NCBI GenBank assembly: GCA_002417685.1
Contig: DICP01000030.1
Span: 9,020 to 16,869 of the forward strand
DNA from: Candidatus Mesolinea sp. UBA5823
GTDB taxonomy: Bacteria > Chloroflexota > Anaerolineae > Anaerolineales > Anaerolineaceae
Length of the DNA: 7,850 nucleotides
Reading direction: 5' to 3'
In this document: positions 5,982 to 7,850 of the stretch, piece by piece
Layout of the letters: every line of letters starts with the position of its first letter
Position numbering within the stretch: the first letter of the stretch is position 1
Position numbers and translations under genes: made by a program
Notes under the pieces: model-generated
What the model was told of the DNA's origin: nothing
The model's database searches: none
The model's input: the letters and a program-made list of their open reading frames with translations, nothing else

Positions 5982-7185
5982 GGCCAGCCTCCTTGGTGAA
6001 TAATTGGCTGAGGGAAACCCGTTTGGAATATTGCAGCATGCCGCGCCGGAAGGCTCTACCCGCCAGCCAGATGGTCAGCAGGCAGAAGAGAATCATAATC
6101 ACGAAGACTAAAATGATCTCCCAGGTGGGGACGTTGGTGATGGCGATACGTGAGGACATAGCCAGTGGCGCGCTCATTGGGAAGAAGCTCAAAATGCGGG
6201 CAATAGTGCCGTTGGGGTTTGAGAGTATCAAGGTGAGAAAATAGTACGGCAAGAATATGGGTAAGGTAATCAGACCGGTTACTTGAGAGGCTTCCTGCGT
6301 TTCGGTTACGGTCGAACCAATGATTGCCATCAGTGCGGAGGTGAACACAAACGCTGGCAGCGTCAGCAGCAAGCTGAGGATTAGCTCGTTCCAGGGGACT
6401 TGCAAATTTTGCATGAATGGGATGCGGTCACCAAAACTAATCAGCACCGCCGCTGCCACCACCGTCCAGGCGAGCAGTTGCGTCAGCCCTACGCTGAGGT
6501 TGCCAATGATTTTACCGGCCATGAGTTCGTTGGGTGAGACGGACGTCACCACAATTTCCATTGTGCGGTTTTCTTTTTCTTCCACCAATGCTTGTAGCAG
6601 ATACCCGCCGCTAGTCATAACGGCAATCACAAAGAGAAAGCTGATCACCATGGGGATAATGATTTTCGCAGCTTCATTTTCCCCAACTATCCGCGTGCCA
6701 ACTAAAGATGCTTGGGTAAAATGGCTGCCTTCGGTCAGGCGTTCGAAATTGGGGATGGTTTCGCCTGCGAGCAAGTTGGTGCGGATGAGTGTGTCAACCT
6801 CAGTGCGAATTTCACTGCTGAGCGGCTTATTGAAATAGTAAATTAGCTGATAACTATCCGTATAGCCCTGCGGGATGACAAAATAGCCTTGAATTTTGCC
6901 GTCCTCAGCCGCCCACCGCGCGGAAGTTTCATCAGCATATGGGATGAGCGGAATAAAAGGCTCGAAGAGCGAGGTTTTGGATGGTGTTTCCTGGGGCTGC
7001 TTAATTAGGCCAGCCTGATCAACATAACCGACTGGGTCAGTATCAATTGAAGCAAAAGTAATGACTACAGAGAGCAGCATAATCAACAAAATGCCGGCTG
7101 GGACAGCAAAGAGCGTGATCCAGAAAGCCTTGTTATTGACGTGCCGAGTGTATTCATATTTGGCGACTTCATGCATCTTGTTCAT
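5974..7185 (-). CDS. ABC-2 type transporter permease (NatB-like), first of a pair
   Basis: A 403-residue membrane subunit, numbered from the ATG at 7185. It has membrane segment 1 (about 22-45), an extracytoplasmic domain with VDQAGLI (55-61), segment 2 (about 175-197), the coupling motif EEKENRTMEIVVTS (202-215), and four further segments (about 230-251, 267-291, 304-323, 357-377). The PMSAPLAMSSRIAI stretch (336-349) has a direct counterpart in the second permease (PPTAPVAMMTRLAI), and both place VDQ-GLI at the start of the outer domain. The two are therefore old tandem duplicates and probably form a heterodimer. The frame is open to an ATG at 7212, but MNKMHEVAKYEYTRHV lines up with the start of the second permease and has AAAGAGA (7192-7198) 6 nt upstream, so 7185 is preferred. 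This start overlaps the ATPase gene by 17 nt. Confidence 0.88.
   Translation of the reverse strand: MNKMHEVAKYEYTRHVNNKAFWITLFAVPAGILLIMLLSVVITFASIDTDPVGYVDQAGLIKQPQETPSKTSLFEPFIPLIPYADETSARWAAEDGKIQGYFVIPQGYTDSYQLIYYFNKPLSSEIRTEVDTLIRTNLLAGETIPNFERLTEGSHFTQASLVGTRIVGENEAAKIIIPMVISFLFVIAVMTSGGYLLQALVEEKENRTMEIVVTSVSPNELMAGKIIGNLSVGLTQLLAWTVVAAAVLISFGDRIPFMQNLQVPWNELILSLLLTLPAFVFTSALMAIIGSTVTETQEASQVTGLITLPIFLPYYFLTLILSNPNGTIARILSFFPMSAPLAMSSRIAITNVPTWEIILVFVIMILFCLLTIWLAGRAFRRGMLQYSKRVSLSQLFTKEAGRE
5988..5994 (-). promoter_or_regulatory. Strong ribosome binding site for the GTG-started permease
   Basis: AAGGAGG on the minus strand, 6 nt before the GTG at 5981. It lies inside the last codons of the upstream permease gene. 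It fixes the non-ATG start and suggests that ribosomes reload at the gene junction. Confidence 0.82.
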
Positions 7186-7850
7186 GCTGAATCTCTTTCT
7201 TACCATTGCCATTATTGCTGCCTTGCACGACCTGGATAAAGATTTCGTCTAGCGAAGGCGTAGCAATCTCAAAGGCATTCAGTGCGATGCCTTGATTGAC
7301 TAACGTGACCAGTAAGTCATGGGGAGTTATACCGGGTTCTGGGGTGAGTTTGATCATTGTATTGAGCCGCTCGATGCGCGCTACCCCAGGAAGTGTTGCG
7401 GGTAAAGGCTGGGTGGTATTGATGAGCACCTGATTGGTGGCAAAGCTTTCATAGATTTGCTGCAAGCCGCCATAGAGCAGCACATTGCCATGGTCGATCA
7501 GGATGATTTTGTCACACAGCTGTTCAACTTGGTTCATCTGGTGGGTGCTCATCATTATCGTTTTCCCAGCGACGCGCTGCTCTTTGAGAATGTCTTTGAC
7601 CAACTGCGTATTTACAGGGTCAAGCGCGCTGAAGGGTTCGTCGATGATGATGACTTGTGGATCGTGGATGAGGGTTGCAATTAGCTGAGCTTTTTGCTGC
7701 ATGCCTTTGCTCAACTCTTTGACCTTGTTCTTGCGGAACTCGGTGAGTTCAAATTGCTCTAAGTAAGCGGGTAATTTGGCGTCGATTTCCTCGCGGTTCA
7801 TACCCTTAAGGGTGGCTAAATATTGTAAGCACACCTCAAGCGGGACGTCT
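7169..7850 (-). CDS. ABC transporter ATP-binding protein (NatA-like), C-terminal part (start beyond window)
   Basis: The frame is open to the window edge. An internal GTG at 7834 is not the real start, because the in-frame codons before it give DVPLE, which continues a conserved helix. The visible 226 residues hold the ABC signature LSKGMQQK (46-53), Walker B VIIIDEP (66-72), D-loop SALD (74-77) and switch His103 in STHQ. They end with the C-terminal domain usual in export ATPases of this type (about 140-208, DUF4162-like, with PSLDEIFIQVV). Walker A and the Q-loop lie outside. It would power the two permeases encoded directly downstream, hydrolysing ATP on the inner face of the membrane. The domain set and neighbours resemble NatA of the NatAB Na+ exporter, but the substrate cannot be read from sequence. 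Confidence 0.93.
   Translation of the reverse strand, partial: DVPLEVCLQYLATLKGMNREEIDAKLPAYLEQFELTEFRKNKVKELSKGMQQKAQLIATLIHDPQVIIIDEPFSALDPVNTQLVKDILKEQRVAGKTIMMSTHQMNQVEQLCDKIILIDHGNVLLYGGLQQIYESFATNQVLINTTQPLPATLPGVARIERLNTMIKLTPEPGITPHDLLVTLVNQGIALNAFEIATPSLDEIFIQVVQGSNNGNGKKEIQHEQDA

Noticed and set aside
6320..6838. A 172-codon open frame on the plus strand within the first permease gene
   Set aside because: It is antisense to a well-supported ABC-2 permease; the Ser/Thr/Ile-rich translation has no domain, and no ribosome binding site was recognised.
7832..7834. GTG as the start of the ATPase gene
   Set aside because: The frame is open upstream to the window edge and the preceding codons continue a conserved family segment; Walker A must lie further upstream.

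Overview
The window reads as an ordinary stretch of bacterial chromosome with every convincing gene on the minus strand, so transcription runs from high to low coordinates. The best guess for the source is a member of the Chloroflexota, class Anaerolineae. The clue is a small lipoprotein with a Thr/Pro-rich linker and an NBR1-type Ig-like domain, an architecture common in that group. GC content looks moderate and spacers are short. This assignment is an inference from gene style, not from a marker gene.

Three transcription units can be drawn. (A) 7850 down to 4734 is an ABC exporter operon: the 3' part of a NatA-like ATPase gene (its start lies beyond the window), then two paralogous ABC-2 permease genes. 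The genes overlap end to start (17 nt and 8 nt), which suggests translational coupling and a heterodimeric exporter. (B) From a near-consensus sigma70-type promoter at 4705-4732, right behind the last permease stop codon, a four-gene unit runs: NBR1-Ig lipoprotein, queG (epoxyqueuosine reductase), a Dus-family tRNA-dihydrouridine synthase, and a UMF1/Atg22-type MFS transporter. It ends at a GC-rich hairpin at 410-441. queG and dus are both tRNA modification genes and form the functional core; the roles of the lipoprotein and the transporter are unknown. A weaker internal promoter may sit before dus. (C) From an extended -10 promoter at 370-397, a third unit begins with an ATP-grasp protein related to D-Ala-D-Ala ligase, cut off by the window edge after about 107 codons.

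Starts were chosen by ribosome binding site where the longest frame disagreed. queG starts at the ATG at 4013 rather than a TTG at 4040. The first permease starts at 7185 rather than 7212. The lipoprotein starts at the second of two adjacent ATGs (4654). The second permease uses a GTG with a strong Shine-Dalgarno sequence.

No tRNA, rRNA, CRISPR array, insertion sequence or phage gene was seen. No gene-free stretch exceeds 300 bases; the longest is 324-461, which holds the hairpin and promoter described. I do not see a clearly new biological system here. The points most worth a second look are the mixed lipoprotein/tRNA-modification/transporter operon, the altered active-site motif in the Dus protein, the strand-asymmetric hairpin, and a G-quadruplex motif opposite the lipoprotein linker.
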